A stretch of 64,000 nt of DNA, from positions 992,001 through 1,056,000 of the forward strand of contig NZ_BMVM01000002.1 of the NCBI RefSeq assembly GCF_014650715.1. Direction: 5' to 3'. The notes under the pieces are model-generated. The model did not search any database. It worked only from the letters and a program-made list of their open reading frames with translations, and was not told the DNA's origin. Each line of letters opens with the position of its first letter. Positions within the stretch are counted from its first letter, which is position 1. The position numbers were made by a program, and so were the translations under genes. This DNA comes from Streptomyces bluensis. GTDB lineage: Bacteria; Actinomycetota; Actinomycetes; Streptomycetales; Streptomycetaceae. This document shows positions 1-8,662 of the stretch, piece by piece.

Positions 1-219
1 CCGGTCGGTGAGATCTTCGTCACGCTGCTCGCGGCCGCGATCATCACCGTGCTCTGCACCCCGCCGGTACAGCGGATGTTCCGGTTCGCGATGGAGCCCA
101 GGATGGAGTGGGCGTTCCGGCGGGACGCGACAGAGCTGGCGCGCGAGCGCGGCAAGTCCGGCAACTCCGCCGGGACCGGCGGGTCCGCCAAGGCCGACGG
201 GACCGGCTCCAAGAGCTGA
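1..219 (+). CDS. C-terminal end of an unidentified membrane protein (partial)
   Basis: Only the last 72 codons are in the window; the start lies upstream. The readable part opens with one hydrophobic segment (about residues 5-20 of the fragment, EIFVTLLAAAIITVLC), followed by a basic amphipathic stretch and a Gly/Ser/Lys-rich hydrophilic tail ending in TGA at 217-219. This looks like the last transmembrane helix and cytoplasmic tail of an integral membrane protein. A perfect hairpin follows 22 bases after the stop, so this is the end of its transcription unit. No family motif is visible and I do not assign a function. Confidence 0.6.
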   Translation, partial: PVGEIFVTLLAAAIITVLCTPPVQRMFRFAMEPRMEWAFRRDATELARERGKSGNSAGTGGSAKADGTGSKS

Positions 220-241
220 CGTTCGGCCTCCTTCACCCTTT

Positions 242-272
242 GCCTCCTCGGCCGTCAGGCCGAGGAGGCTTT
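242..272 (+). terminator. Intrinsic terminator hairpin
   Basis: A perfect 12-bp inverted repeat (242-253 with 258-269, GCCTCCTCGGCC) with a 4-base loop GTCA, followed by TTT. It sits between the partial membrane gene and the antiporter gene. The rest of the gap to 461 holds no gene that I can see. Confidence 0.85.
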
Positions 273-461
273 CGTCTGTGTGCGTCCAGGGGTCTGCGGG
301 CTGTGGGCGACTCCGCCTGTGGATAACTCCGCTCGCTCCGAATACTTTGGTAAAGTAACTATTGACGCGTTCTTGACGCTTCCTTTGCTGCATTTGCCAT
401 ACCAGCCCGACTGGTCGAACTGGAGGACGAGCCCATCGGACACGCAGACACCCTCATCGCC

Positions 462-1628
462 ATGGGCGGCGCATTCCTCGCCGCCGCTGTCCTCGCACGC
501 CTCGGCGGGCGCATCGGACTGCCCACCATTCCCCTCTTCATCCTGGCCGGGATCCTGCTCGGCCCGCACACGCCCGGCGTCGTGCTCGTCTCGGACCCGC
601 ACGACATGGAGATGCTCTCCGCGCTCGGCCTGGTACTGCTCCTCTTCTACCTGGGTCTGGAGTTCCACCTGGACGACCTCAAGGCGGGCGGACGCCGGAT
701 GGCGCTCGCCGGGGGCACGTATCTCGCGCTGAACGTGGGCGCGGGCCTGGCCTTCGGGTTCGCCCTCGGATGGGGCACCTCCGAGGCGCTCGTCCTCGCC
801 GGGGTGCTCGGCATCTCGTCGTCCGCGATCGTCACCAAGGTGCTGGTGGACACGGGGAGGCTCGGCAACCAGGAGACGAAGCCGATTCTCGGGATCATCG
901 TCGTCGAGGACATCTTCCTCGCCCTGTACCTCGCGGCCTTGCAGCCGATCCTGTCCGGGGCGGACTCGCTGTCGTCGGCGGTGCTGGACGCGGGCAAGGC
1001 GTTCGGGTTCCTGCTGCTCCTCGCGCTGGTGGCGCGTTTCGGTACGCGTGTGATCGGGCGCCTCTTCTCCACGCGGGACGACGAGCTGCTGGTGATCTCC
1101 TTCCTCGGGGCGGCGGTGTTCGTGGCCGGGGTGTCGGAGTGGTTCGGGGTGGCGGACGCGATCGGGGCCTTCATGGTGGGCCTGATGCTGGGGAGTACGG
1201 CGTCGGGGGCGCGTATCCGCAGGCTCGTGCATCCGCTGCGGGACGCTTTCGGGGCGATCTTCTTCTTCGCGTTCGGTCTGTCGATCGATCCCGGTGATCT
1301 TCCGACGGTGTTGTGGCCCGTTCTCGCGGCGGTGGCCGTGACGCTGGCGATGAATGTGCTGGCGGGGCTGGGGGCGGCGCGTCTGTACGCCTTCGGGGCG
1401 GGGCCCGCGGCGAACATCTCCACGACGTTGCTGGCGCGGGGGGAGTTCGCGCTGATCCTCGCGACGATGGCGGCTGCCGCGGGGCTGGATGCCCGGTTGT
1501 CGCCCTTCATCGCCGGCTATGTGCTCCTGCTGGCCGTCCTGGGGCCGCTGACCGCGGTCCGGTCGCACTGGTTGGCGCGGGTTCTCCCAGGGCGTCGGGA
1601 GACCAGGGTGTCCGAGTTGGTGGGGTAG
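462..1628 (+). CDS. CPA2-family monovalent cation/proton antiporter (KefB/KhtU-like)
   Basis: 388 aa and almost wholly hydrophobic, with about 11-12 transmembrane segments. It has the CPA2 hallmarks: the N-terminal LPTIPLFILAGILLGPH segment, FYLGLEFHLDDL, GISSSAIVTKVLVD, and VVEDIFLALYLA with its acidic pair in the transport core. It should exchange K+ or Na+ for H+ at the plasma membrane. There is no C-terminal TrkA-N domain, so any regulation would come from a separate subunit, as in KhtT/KhtU pairs; none is seen beside it. The frame stays open upstream to 366 and the only SD-like GGAGG (422-426) lies about 35 bases from ATG 462, so a non-canonical start slightly upstream is possible. Confidence 0.88.
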   Translation: MGGAFLAAAVLARLGGRIGLPTIPLFILAGILLGPHTPGVVLVSDPHDMEMLSALGLVLLLFYLGLEFHLDDLKAGGRRMALAGGTYLALNVGAGLAFGFALGWGTSEALVLAGVLGISSSAIVTKVLVDTGRLGNQETKPILGIIVVEDIFLALYLAALQPILSGADSLSSAVLDAGKAFGFLLLLALVARFGTRVIGRLFSTRDDELLVISFLGAAVFVAGVSEWFGVADAIGAFMVGLMLGSTASGARIRRLVHPLRDAFGAIFFFAFGLSIDPGDLPTVLWPVLAAVAVTLAMNVLAGLGAARLYAFGAGPAANISTTLLARGEFALILATMAAAAGLDARLSPFIAGYVLLLAVLGPLTAVRSHWLARVLPGRRETRVSELVG

Positions 1629-1721
1629 GGGGCGGGCTTGGGGTGCGAGGGTGCGAGGGCGTCAGGGAGGGGGGTTGGGGGTGCGAGGGCGCGGGGTTTT
1701 CGTTGCCGGGTTTCCCGGGGA

Positions 1722-1752
1722 TTTTCTCGCCCCCGCCGCCCCTTCCCGTCCC
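1722..1752. repeat. Dispersed Streptomyces intergenic repeat, short copy
   Basis: A 31-base stretch beginning TTTTCTCGCCCCCGCCGCCC matches 5511-5541 at 30 of 31 positions. It lies in the 321-base gap (1629-1949) between the convergent antiporter and phosphatase genes. Apart from this repeat, GC-rich filler and the hairpin at 1877-1916, I see nothing in that gap. Confidence 0.75.
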
Positions 1753-1876
1753 TTGCCCAGGGGCTCCGCCCCTTCGACCCCGGTCCAGGGGGCTCGGCCC
1801 TGGCCAGCGCTGCCCCTGCACCCCGACACCGAGGCTTGCCTTCCCCTGCGCCCCGGGTCCGGGGCTGCCCCCTGCA

Positions 1877-1916
1877 CCCGAAGCGCGGGTCCGCGCCCCC
1901 GGACCCGCGCTTCGGG
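1877..1916. terminator. Bidirectional terminator between convergent genes
   Basis: Perfect 17-bp inverted repeat (1877-1893 with 1900-1916) with a 6-base loop. It lies 248 bases after the antiporter stop and 34 bases after the stop of the minus-strand phosphatase, so it can serve both. Confidence 0.8.
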
Positions 1917-1949
1917 GCTCATTCCTCGGTCCCTCTTCCGGGCTGCGGG

Positions 1950-3122
1950 TCAGCGGGGGGCCGTGGAACCCTCTCGGGAGATCAGGAGCAGGGCCCGGTC
2001 GTCGTTCACGTCTCTGGCCACCGCTTCGATGAGGTGCCAGGCGGCGCCGTGGAAACCGCCGGCGACATAGCGGTCGGCCTCGCCCGTGAGTCGGTCGATG
2101 CCTTCGACGATGTCGCGTTCGGAGGTCTCGACGAGGCCGTCCGTGAAGAGCATCAGGACGTCGCCGGGGCGGAGAGAACCCTTGACGGGGTCGAACTGCG
2201 CGCCGTCGTACACCCCGAGGAGGGGGCCCTCCGCGACCTTCTCCTCCCAGCGGCCGCTGCCCGCGCTGAGTTGGAGCCCCGGAGGGTGCCCGGCGGAGAA
2301 GAGTTCGTAGTCGCCCGAGTCCAGGTCCAGGACGAGGTGGATCGAGGTCGCGAAGCCCTCGTCCCAGTCCTGGCGGAGGAGGTAGCCGTTCGCCGCGGGG
2401 AGGAAGGCGTGGGGTGGGAGCGATCCCAGGAGGCCGCCGAAGGCGCCGGACAGGAGCAGCGCGCGTGAGCCCGCGTCCATGCCCTTGCCCGAGACGTCCG
2501 TGAGGACGACCTCCAGGGTGCGGCCGCCGTTCGTACGGGCCGCCACCACGAAGTCGCCCGAGAAGGACTGCCCTCCCGCGGGCCGCAGCGCCATCTCGCG
2601 GTGCCAGCCCACCGGCAGCTGCGGCAGCTTGCTCTGCACCCGGATCCGTTCCCGCAGGTCGAAGAGCATCGTGCCGCCCCGCCGCCAGGGCACACCGACC
2701 CGGCTGCGGAACTGGGCGATGAGGAGGCCGAAGAAGCCGCAGGCCGCGACGACGAGCACGATGCCCGGGGTCACCCGGGACGGGCCCTCCGTATACGGGC
2801 CGAGCTGCACGGACTCGACTATCAGCGCGGTCGCGGCAGCCGCGTACAGCGCCAGCAGGCTGGCCGGGCGCAGCAGCAGGCCGCCCGCGACGATCGGGAG
2901 GACGAGGACCGCCGGGGACACCCATACCGAGTTGGCCATCGTGCACGCGGCGATCAGGGGGATCGTCAGCATCAGACCGGCGAGCGCGACCCAGTCGGAG
3001 CCGTCCCCCCGGAAGTAGTCGACGGCGGATTTACGCACGCCGGTGCGGACCCGGTGAGCCAGTTTCCTCAACCGGGCCGTGAATGTCTCGGCCTCCGCGC
3101 GCCGCTCTCGTCCTGCTGCCAT
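1950..3122 (-). CDS. Membrane-anchored SpoIIE/PPM-type serine phosphatase
   Basis: 390 aa. Residues about 1-40 are basic, about 45-140 hold four or five transmembrane helices, and about 160-385 form a PP2C/SpoIIE phosphatase domain with GGQSFSGDFVVAA, VVLTDVSGKGMDA, ATSIHLVLDLDSGDYELFSAGHPP, LLMLFTDGL-like (VLMLFTDGLVETS) and a C-terminal DDRALLLISR, which supply the metal-binding aspartates. It probably dephosphorylates an anti-sigma-factor antagonist or another phosphoserine protein at the membrane; no RsbRST or anti-sigma partner is adjacent, so the target is unknown. The ATG at 3122 was chosen because a hydrophilic N-terminus follows it directly; the frame is open further upstream. It is divergent from the acetyltransferase at 3312. 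Confidence 0.85.
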   Translation of the reverse strand: MAAGRERRAEAETFTARLRKLAHRVRTGVRKSAVDYFRGDGSDWVALAGLMLTIPLIAACTMANSVWVSPAVLVLPIVAGGLLLRPASLLALYAAAATALIVESVQLGPYTEGPSRVTPGIVLVVAACGFFGLLIAQFRSRVGVPWRRGGTMLFDLRERIRVQSKLPQLPVGWHREMALRPAGGQSFSGDFVVAARTNGGRTLEVVLTDVSGKGMDAGSRALLLSGAFGGLLGSLPPHAFLPAANGYLLRQDWDEGFATSIHLVLDLDSGDYELFSAGHPPGLQLSAGSGRWEEKVAEGPLLGVYDGAQFDPVKGSLRPGDVLMLFTDGLVETSERDIVEGIDRLTGEADRYVAGGFHGAAWHLIEAVARDVNDDRALLLISREGSTAPR

Positions 3123-3311
3123 TGCTGGGGACCCTATCGATCGGACCAGCTCTTGTGCACAGGAGGTCCTACTTGTCCCCCTTCCGAGGGCCGGTTCACG
3201 ACGAATCTCACACAGATCCCACACGAGGGGGTGCCAGGGGCCGGGGCATGGTGCCCCCACACCTGGCCAAAATGGTTCGCCCGGCCCGGATCGTCCTGGT
3301 AGGCATGGCGT

Positions 3312-4541
3312 ATGGCGACTGACTTGCGGGTGCTGCGGAAGGCCGACTGGAACGCCTGGTACGACAATTTCGTGCGTGCCTTCGGCGGTGTGCCCGAGTC
3401 GGCCGAGGAGCGTGAGCTGTGGAACGGCCTCGCGGAACACGACCGCGCGATCGGCGCCTGGGACGGTGACCAATGCGTGGGCACGGCGGGCGCGTTCACC
3501 TTCCGGATCACGGTCCCGGGCGGCGCCTCGGTGCCGGCCGCGGGCATCACGATGGTGAGCGTGGCGGCCACCCACCGGCGGCGCGGACTGCTACGGGCCA
3601 TGATGCGGCGGCAGTTGGACGACATACGCTCCTGGGGTGAGCCCCTGGCCGTGCTGACCGCCTCGGAGCCCGTGATCTACGGCCGGTTCGGCTACGAGGC
3701 CGCGACGCACCAGTTCAGCGTCGAGGTGGACACCACCCGCGTACGGCTGTTCGTGCCGCCCGGCACCGACGAGGTGCGCCTGCGGTACGCGGCGCCGGCC
3801 GAGGTGGTCGACGCCTGTGAGGCGGTGTACGCGCGGCGGGTGCCGGAGCGGCCCGGCATGCTGGCGCGGCAGCCCGGCTGGGAGCGGTTGGGCTTGCTGG
3901 ATCCGGAGAGCGACCGGGACGGGCAGTCGTCGCTGCAGTGCGTGGTGGCCGAGCGGGGCCGGGAGGTCGTGGGCTACACCCGCTTCCGTATCAAGAGCGA
4001 CTGGGACGAGTCAGGTGCCCGGAACGTCGTGCACCTGCGGGACTTGGAGGCCCTCGACCCGGCCGCGCACGCGGCCCTGTGGCGGTTCCTCTTCGACATC
4101 GACCTGACGTCGAAGGTGGTCGCGTACGGACGGCCGGTCGACGAGCCGTGGCTGCACATGGTGTCCGACATCCGGCGCTGTCAGGTGCGGATGCGGGACG
4201 GGCTGTACCTGCGGCTCGTGGACGTGGGCGCGGCGCTTCAGGCGCGGGCGTACCAGGCGCCGGTGGACGTGGTGTTCGAGGTCGAGGACGCGTTCTGCCC
4301 CTGGAACGAGGGGCGTTGGCGGCTCATCGGTGACGCGAAGGGTGCGAGCTGTGTGCGGACGGACGATGCCGCTGATCTCGCCCTGTCCGTACGGGAGTTG
4401 GGGGCGGCGTATCTGGGCGGGGTGAGCCTGGCGTCGCTGGGGGCGGCCGGGCGGGTGCGGGAGCTGCGGCAGGGCGCGCTGGCGGAGGCGTCGGTGGGTT
4501 TCTCTTCGGCTGTGGCGCCCTGGCTGCCGCACGGGTTCTGA
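3312..4541 (+). CDS. GNAT N-acetyltransferase, Eis-like
   Basis: 409 aa. An N-terminal GNAT domain (about 1-150) carries the acetyl-CoA loop VSVAATHRRRGLLRAMM, the V-x-x-x-x-R-R-x-G/A pattern. A second GNAT-like half and an SCP2-like C-terminal domain (about 300-409) follow, ending with the free C-terminal carboxylate typical of Eis. The size and three-domain layout match Eis (enhanced intracellular survival) proteins, which acetylate amines on aminoglycosides or peptides. Its substrate here is unknown. GGTAGG eight bases before ATG 3312 is the likely ribosome site. Confidence 0.85.
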   Translation: MATDLRVLRKADWNAWYDNFVRAFGGVPESAEERELWNGLAEHDRAIGAWDGDQCVGTAGAFTFRITVPGGASVPAAGITMVSVAATHRRRGLLRAMMRRQLDDIRSWGEPLAVLTASEPVIYGRFGYEAATHQFSVEVDTTRVRLFVPPGTDEVRLRYAAPAEVVDACEAVYARRVPERPGMLARQPGWERLGLLDPESDRDGQSSLQCVVAERGREVVGYTRFRIKSDWDESGARNVVHLRDLEALDPAAHAALWRFLFDIDLTSKVVAYGRPVDEPWLHMVSDIRRCQVRMRDGLYLRLVDVGAALQARAYQAPVDVVFEVEDAFCPWNEGRWRLIGDAKGASCVRTDDAADLALSVRELGAAYLGGVSLASLGAAGRVRELRQGALAEASVGFSSAVAPWLPHGF

Positions 4542-4582
4542 GGGGCCGCGGTTCCTGCTACGCCCGCCTTGAGTTCGGGCCT

Positions 4583-4646
4583 GCCGCTTGTCAGTCCTGC
4601 CGCTTGTCAGTCCTGTCGGCGGTCAGTGCTGTCGGCCGTCAGTTCT
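4583..4646. repeat. Four tandem 16-bp repeats
   Basis: Four head-to-tail units: GCCGCTTGTCAGTCCT twice, then the diverged GTCGGCGGTCAGTGCT and GTCGGCCGTCAGTTCT. The last unit contains the stop codon of the minus-strand glycosylase gene (4639-4641). No inverted symmetry or spacer is present. Confidence 0.85.
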
Positions 4647-5457
4647 GTTGGCAGGTCGGGCACCAGAAGAGGTTGCGGGCGGCGAGACCGGCGGTGCGGA
4701 TCTCGCCGCCACAGATGTGGCAGGGCAGCGTGGCCCTGCGGTACACGTACACCTCGCCGCCATGGTCGTCGACGCGGGGCGGTCGGCCCATGGCTTCCGG
4801 GGTGTGTTCCGGGCGGACGGTGTCGATGCGGTTGTTGCGCACGCCCTCGCGCATGAGCTCGACCAGGTCGGCCCACATCGCTTCCCATTCGCCCGGGGTG
4901 ATGTCCCTTCCGGGGCGGTACGGGTCGATGGTGTGCCGGAAGAGGACCTCGGCGCGGTAGACGTTGCCGACGCCCGCGATGACCTTCTGGTCCATGAGGA
5001 GGGCGGCGATCGTCGTACGGCTGCGGGAGATGCGGCGGTACGCGGCCGACGGGTCGGCGTCCGTTCGGAGGGGGTCCGGGCCGAGGCGGTCGTGTACGGC
5101 CTGCTTCTCGGCGTCGGTGATCAGTGCGCAGGTGGTGGGGCCGCGGAGGTCCACGTACGTCGTGTCGTTCGCGAGGCGGAGGCGGACCGTGTCGGTGGGC
5201 GGGGGTGCGGGGGCGGGGCCGAAGGCGACCTTGCCGAAGAGGCCGAGGTGGATGTGGATCCAGTCCCCGATGGTCTCCGGGCCGAAGCGGAGGAAGAGGT
5301 GCTTGCCGTGGGCTTCGGCGGTGGTGAGTTCCGTGCCGTCGAGGAGGGCTGCGGCGTCGGTGAACTTGCCCTGGGGGCTGGTGACGCGGGTGGCTCCGCC
5401 GGTGAAGGCCGCGGCGTAGTCCTGGGCCAGGCGGTGGATGGTGTGCCCTTCGGGCAT
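4639..5457 (-). CDS. nei: Fpg/Nei-family DNA glycosylase (endonuclease VIII-like)
   Basis: 272 aa. The mature N-terminus is M-PEGHTIHR, so Pro2 is the Schiff-base nucleophile and Glu3 the catalytic acid. A helix-two-turn-helix follows (about 130-200, including MDQKVIAGVGNVYRAEVLF), and a C-terminal zinc finger CHIC...CPTC with 16 residues between the pairs. This is the H2TH family that excises oxidised pyrimidines by glycosylase and beta/delta-lyase action in base excision repair. PEGHTIHR and the RNLFWCP finger match actinobacterial Nei-type enzymes better than Fpg. CGGAGA lies about 10 bases before ATG 5457. Confidence 0.93.
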   Translation of the reverse strand: MPEGHTIHRLAQDYAAAFTGGATRVTSPQGKFTDAAALLDGTELTTAEAHGKHLFLRFGPETIGDWIHIHLGLFGKVAFGPAPAPPPTDTVRLRLANDTTYVDLRGPTTCALITDAEKQAVHDRLGPDPLRTDADPSAAYRRISRSRTTIAALLMDQKVIAGVGNVYRAEVLFRHTIDPYRPGRDITPGEWEAMWADLVELMREGVRNNRIDTVRPEHTPEAMGRPPRVDDHGGEVYVYRRATLPCHICGGEIRTAGLAARNLFWCPTCQQN

Positions 5458-5510
5458 GGGGGGGTGTCTCCGGGTGTGGTTGCTTGCGGGGGGTGGGGCA
5501 GGCCTGGGGT

Positions 5511-5660
5511 TTTTCTCGCCCCCGCCGCCCCTACCCGTCCCATCCCTTCCTGGGGGCTGCCGCCCCCAGACCCCCGCTGTCGGCCTGAACGGCCTCGTCC
5601 TCAAACGCCGGACAGGCTGGGGGTCGGCCTCGTCCTCAGACGCCGGACGGGCTGGGGGTG
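5511..5660. repeat. Dispersed Streptomyces intergenic repeat, long copy with a 35-bp tandem
   Basis: It begins with the 31-base block shared with 1722-1752, followed by a CTGGGGGCTGCCGCCCCCAG hairpin and two 35-bp direct copies (5591-5625 and 5626-5660) that contain CAAACGCCGGACAGGCTG and CAGACGCCGGACGGGCTG. The CGCCGGACGGGCTG core is a very common intergenic sequence in streptomycetes. Confidence 0.85.
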
Positions 5661-5716
5661 CCTGGCCTCGGCTGGGACTGCGAGCGGCGCAGGCGGAGGG
5701 AGGCCGGCGGTGGCCG

Positions 5717-6202
5717 CTACTGCTGCGGGTGGTGGGGCGGGATCGGGGGGAGGTCGCCCGTCGTCTCGTACGCCGACAGCATGTCGATGCGGCGGACGTG
5801 GCGTGCGTCACCGGAGAAAGGCGTGTTGAGGAAGGTCTCGACGAACTTCGTCGCCTCCTCCTCGGTGTGCATGCGCGCACCCACCGCGATGACGTTGGCA
5901 TCGTTGTGCTCGCGGCCCAGCGAAGCGGTCTCCACGCTCCAGGCGAGGGCCGCACGGACGCCCTTCACCTTGTTCGCCGCGATCTGCTCCCCGTTCCCGG
6001 AGCCGCCGATCACGATGCCGAGGGAACCGGCGTCGGCGGCCGTCTTCTCGGCGGCACGGAGGCAGAACGGCGGGTAGTCGTCCTGGGCGTCGTAGATGTG
6101 GGGCCCGCAGTCGACGGGCTCGTGGCCGGCGGCCTTGAGCCACTCGACGAGGTGATTCTTCAGTTCGTAGCCGGCGTGATCCGAGCCGAGGTAGACGCGC
6201 AT
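5717..6202 (-). CDS. rpiB: Ribose-5-phosphate isomerase B
   Basis: 161 aa. It interconverts ribose-5-phosphate and ribulose-5-phosphate in the pentose phosphate pathway, in the cytoplasm. Signatures are SDHAGYELK at the N-terminus, IVIGGSGNGEQIAANKVKGV, and SLGREHNDANVIAVGAR. The GSGNGEQIAANK loop is the mycobacterial type, in which glutamate replaces the catalytic cysteine used by E. coli RpiB. ATG 6202 gives the conserved MRVYLGSDHAG start. It is separated from nei by 259 bases of repeat-rich sequence, so it is probably transcribed alone. Confidence 0.95.
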   Translation of the reverse strand: MRVYLGSDHAGYELKNHLVEWLKAAGHEPVDCGPHIYDAQDDYPPFCLRAAEKTAADAGSLGIVIGGSGNGEQIAANKVKGVRAALAWSVETASLGREHNDANVIAVGARMHTEEEATKFVETFLNTPFSGDARHVRRIDMLSAYETTGDLPPIPPHHPQQ

Positions 6203-6330
6203 GATCCGAGTGTGACACGCCGGTTTCGCCATGACCCGCCGGGGCCCGACAGCGGAAACGAGCAACACCACGCCTGTCGGCACGGCGGCGCGGGCGGTTG
6301 GCCTCGGTCAGGTCACGGTAGGCATCCCCC

Positions 6331-7746
6331 ATGACTTCGCAGCCGACCACCACGACGAAGGCCGAAAGCGGCCCAGGCGGCCCCGGAGAGCCCGGCGGCG
6401 GCCTCCAGGCCGGGCTCAAGAACCGTCATCTGTCCATGATCGCCATAGGTGGCGTCATCGGCGCCGGCCTCTTCGTGGGGTCCAGTTCCGGTATCGCCAC
6501 CGCCGGCCCCGGCATCCTCCTGTCGTACGCCCTCGTGGGGACGATGGTCGTCCTCGTGATGCGGATGCTCGGTGAGATGTCGGCCGCCAACCCGACGTCC
6601 GGGTCCTTCTCCGCGCACGCCGACCGCGCGCTCGGACGCTGGGCCGGGTTCTCGATCGGCTGGCTGTACTGGTTCTTCTGGGTCGTCGTGCTCGCCGTGG
6701 AGGCCACCGCCGGGGCCGAGATCCTCGAAGGGTGGGTGCCCGGCGTACCGCAGTGGGGGTGGGCGCTCATGGTGATGGTGGTGCTGACCGCCACCAACCT
6801 GGTCTCGGTCGGCTCGTACGGCGAGTTCGAGTTCTGGTTCGCGGGGATCAAGGTCGTCGCGATCGCCGCGTTCATCGTCGTCGGCGGGCTCGCGGTCTTC
6901 GGGGTGCTGCCGGGTGTCGACGCCGGGAAGGCCGGGTTGTCCAATCTCACCGACCACAGCGGCTTCCTGCCGCACGGTCCGGGCGCGATCCTGATCGGCG
7001 TACTGCTCGTCGTCTTCTCCTTCATGGGCACCGAGATCGCCACCCTGGCGGCAGGTGAGTCGGAGGATCCGCGGAGGGCGGTCACCAAGGCCACCAACAG
7101 CATCATCTGGCGCATCGGCGTCTTCTACCTCGGCTCGATCTTCGTCGTGGTGACGCTGCTGCCGTGGAACGACCCGTCCATCAAGGAGAAGGGCTCGTAC
7201 GTCGCCGCCCTGGACTCGCTCGGCATCGCACACGCCGGCCAGATCATGAACTTCATCGTGCTGACGTCCGTGCTGTCCTGCCTCAACTCCGGTCTCTACA
7301 CGGCCTCCCGGATGGCGTTCTCGCTCGGCGCACGCGGTGACGCGCCGAAGGCGTTCGCGCGGACGAACGCGCGCGGGGTGCCGATGGCGGCGATCCTCTC
7401 CTCGGTCGTCTTCGGGTTCGTGGCGGTCTTCTTCAACTACGCCTACCCGGACTCCGTCTTCCTCTTCCTCGTCAACTCCTCCGGCGCCGTGGCCCTGTTC
7501 GTCTGGCTGGTGATCTGTTTCTCCCAGCTGCGGCTGCGGAGGGTCATCGAGCGTGAGGAGCCGGAGAAGCTGGTCGTCCGGATGTGGCTGTACCCGTACC
7601 TGACCTGGGCGACCATCGCGCTGATCCTGTTCGTCCTGGGTTACATGCTGACCGACACCGAGCACGGCAACCGCGACATCCTGCTGCTGTCGCTGCTGGT
7701 CGCGGCGGTCGTGGTCGGGGTCTCGCTCGTACGCCGGCCGCGATAA
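6331..7746 (+). CDS. APC-superfamily amino-acid permease, GABA/aromatic-type (GabP/AnsP-like)
   Basis: 471 aa with a Gly/Pro-rich cytoplasmic N-terminus (1-28) and 12 predicted transmembrane segments. The AAT-family signature is present at once: LKNRHLSMIAIGGVIGAGLF, GPGILLSYAL, then RMLGEMSAANP and SGSFSAHADRALG. A proton symporter for an amino acid is expected. It is closely similar to the permease at 9017-10411 (shared GEFEFWFA, AESEDP, LRLRR and KLVVRMW blocks), so the two are paralogues. GGTAGG lies 9 bases before ATG 6331. The substrate cannot be read from the sequence. Confidence 0.9.
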   Translation: MTSQPTTTTKAESGPGGPGEPGGGLQAGLKNRHLSMIAIGGVIGAGLFVGSSSGIATAGPGILLSYALVGTMVVLVMRMLGEMSAANPTSGSFSAHADRALGRWAGFSIGWLYWFFWVVVLAVEATAGAEILEGWVPGVPQWGWALMVMVVLTATNLVSVGSYGEFEFWFAGIKVVAIAAFIVVGGLAVFGVLPGVDAGKAGLSNLTDHSGFLPHGPGAILIGVLLVVFSFMGTEIATLAAGESEDPRRAVTKATNSIIWRIGVFYLGSIFVVVTLLPWNDPSIKEKGSYVAALDSLGIAHAGQIMNFIVLTSVLSCLNSGLYTASRMAFSLGARGDAPKAFARTNARGVPMAAILSSVVFGFVAVFFNYAYPDSVFLFLVNSSGAVALFVWLVICFSQLRLRRVIEREEPEKLVVRMWLYPYLTWATIALILFVLGYMLTDTEHGNRDILLLSLLVAAVVVGVSLVRRPR

Positions 7747-7974
7747 GGCGGTAAGGCGGTAAGGCTGACGGTGGATGTCAGGAAATCCAGCGAACATCGT
7801 CCCCACCGAGCAGCCCACGAGAACCGAAGGACATGCCCGTGACCTTGCAGGACGACATGGTCTTCGCCACCGGCAAGGGTGGTTCCTCGTGCTTTGAAGG
7901 CGAGGTACGACCCGTGGCATGTTCCGGCGGAACTACACGATCGCGCCGGCCCGGGAACGGGCCTGAGAACGCCG

Positions 7975-8007
7975 AAGGGCCCTGCCGCGCGGTGCGGCAG
8001 GGCCCTT
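7975..8007. terminator. Terminator between permease and BioY
   Basis: A perfect 14-bp inverted repeat (7975-7988 with 7994-8007, AAGGGCCCTGCCGC) with a 5-base loop, lying 62 bases beyond the bioY stop. The 322-base gap 7747-8068 otherwise holds only a weak short open frame at 7833 that I do not accept as a gene. Confidence 0.85.
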
Positions 8008-8068
8008 GCGGCCGACGGAGCAGGTCGACGGAGCAAGGTCGACGGAGCAGACCGACGGGGCGGATCAC

Positions 8069-8662
8069 TCAGGTGCGGTCGCGGTCGGCGAGCTTCCACG
8101 CCGTGGGCAGCACGCCCATCGCCAGCGCGGCCTTCAGCACGTCGCCGATCAGGAACGGGGTGAGGCCGGCCGCGATGGCGGCGGTCAGCGACATGTCGGC
8201 GGCGAGCGCCAGGTACGGCACACCGACCGCGTAGATGATCAACTCGCCGATGGCCATGGTGCCCGCCATGCGCAGGACCGAGCGGTCGCCGCCGCGCCGG
8301 GCCAGCGCGCCCACGACGGTCGCGGCCAGCAGCATGCCGAGGACGTAGCCGAAGGACGGCGCGGCGTAGCCCGAACCGCCTTCCGCGAACCACGGCACCC
8401 CGGCCATACCGACCAGCGCGTACAGGGCGAGCGACAGGAACCCGCGGCCCGCGCCCAGTGCCGTACCCACCAGCAGCGCCGCGAAGGTCTGACCGGTCAC
8501 CGGCACCGGGGAGCCCGGTACCGGCACCGCGATCTGGGCGGCGAGTCCGGTGAGTGCGGCGCCGCCGAGCACGAGCGCGACGTCCCGGACGCGGGACGCG
8601 GGCAGCAGGTCGGCGAGGACTTCGCCGGGGCGGCGGGCGGATGTGGCGGCGGCAATGCTCAT
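8069..8662 (-). CDS. bioY: BioY-type biotin transporter substrate-binding subunit
   Basis: 197 aa with six predicted membrane helices. The BioY pattern is clear: QIAVPVPGSPVPVTGQTFAA near residue 45-62, GAGRGFLSLALYALVGMAGVPWFAEG, and GGSGYAAPSFGYVLGM. This is the S-component of the ECF vitamin transporters; it takes up biotin alone or with an EcfAT module, which is not present here. CGGAGTGAG about 8 bases before ATG 8662 supports the start. It lies between two paralogous permeases on the opposite strand. I could not see a convincing biotin operator upstream. Confidence 0.92.
   Translation of the reverse strand: MSIAAATSARRPGEVLADLLPASRVRDVALVLGGAALTGLAAQIAVPVPGSPVPVTGQTFAALLVGTALGAGRGFLSLALYALVGMAGVPWFAEGGSGYAAPSFGYVLGMLLAATVVGALARRGGDRSVLRMAGTMAIGELIIYAVGVPYLALAADMSLTAAIAAGLTPFLIGDVLKAALAMGVLPTAWKLADRDRT

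Noticed and set aside
7833..7960. Short reading frame after the first permease
   Set aside because: It lacks a stable start signal and protein features; composition is like the surrounding gap.
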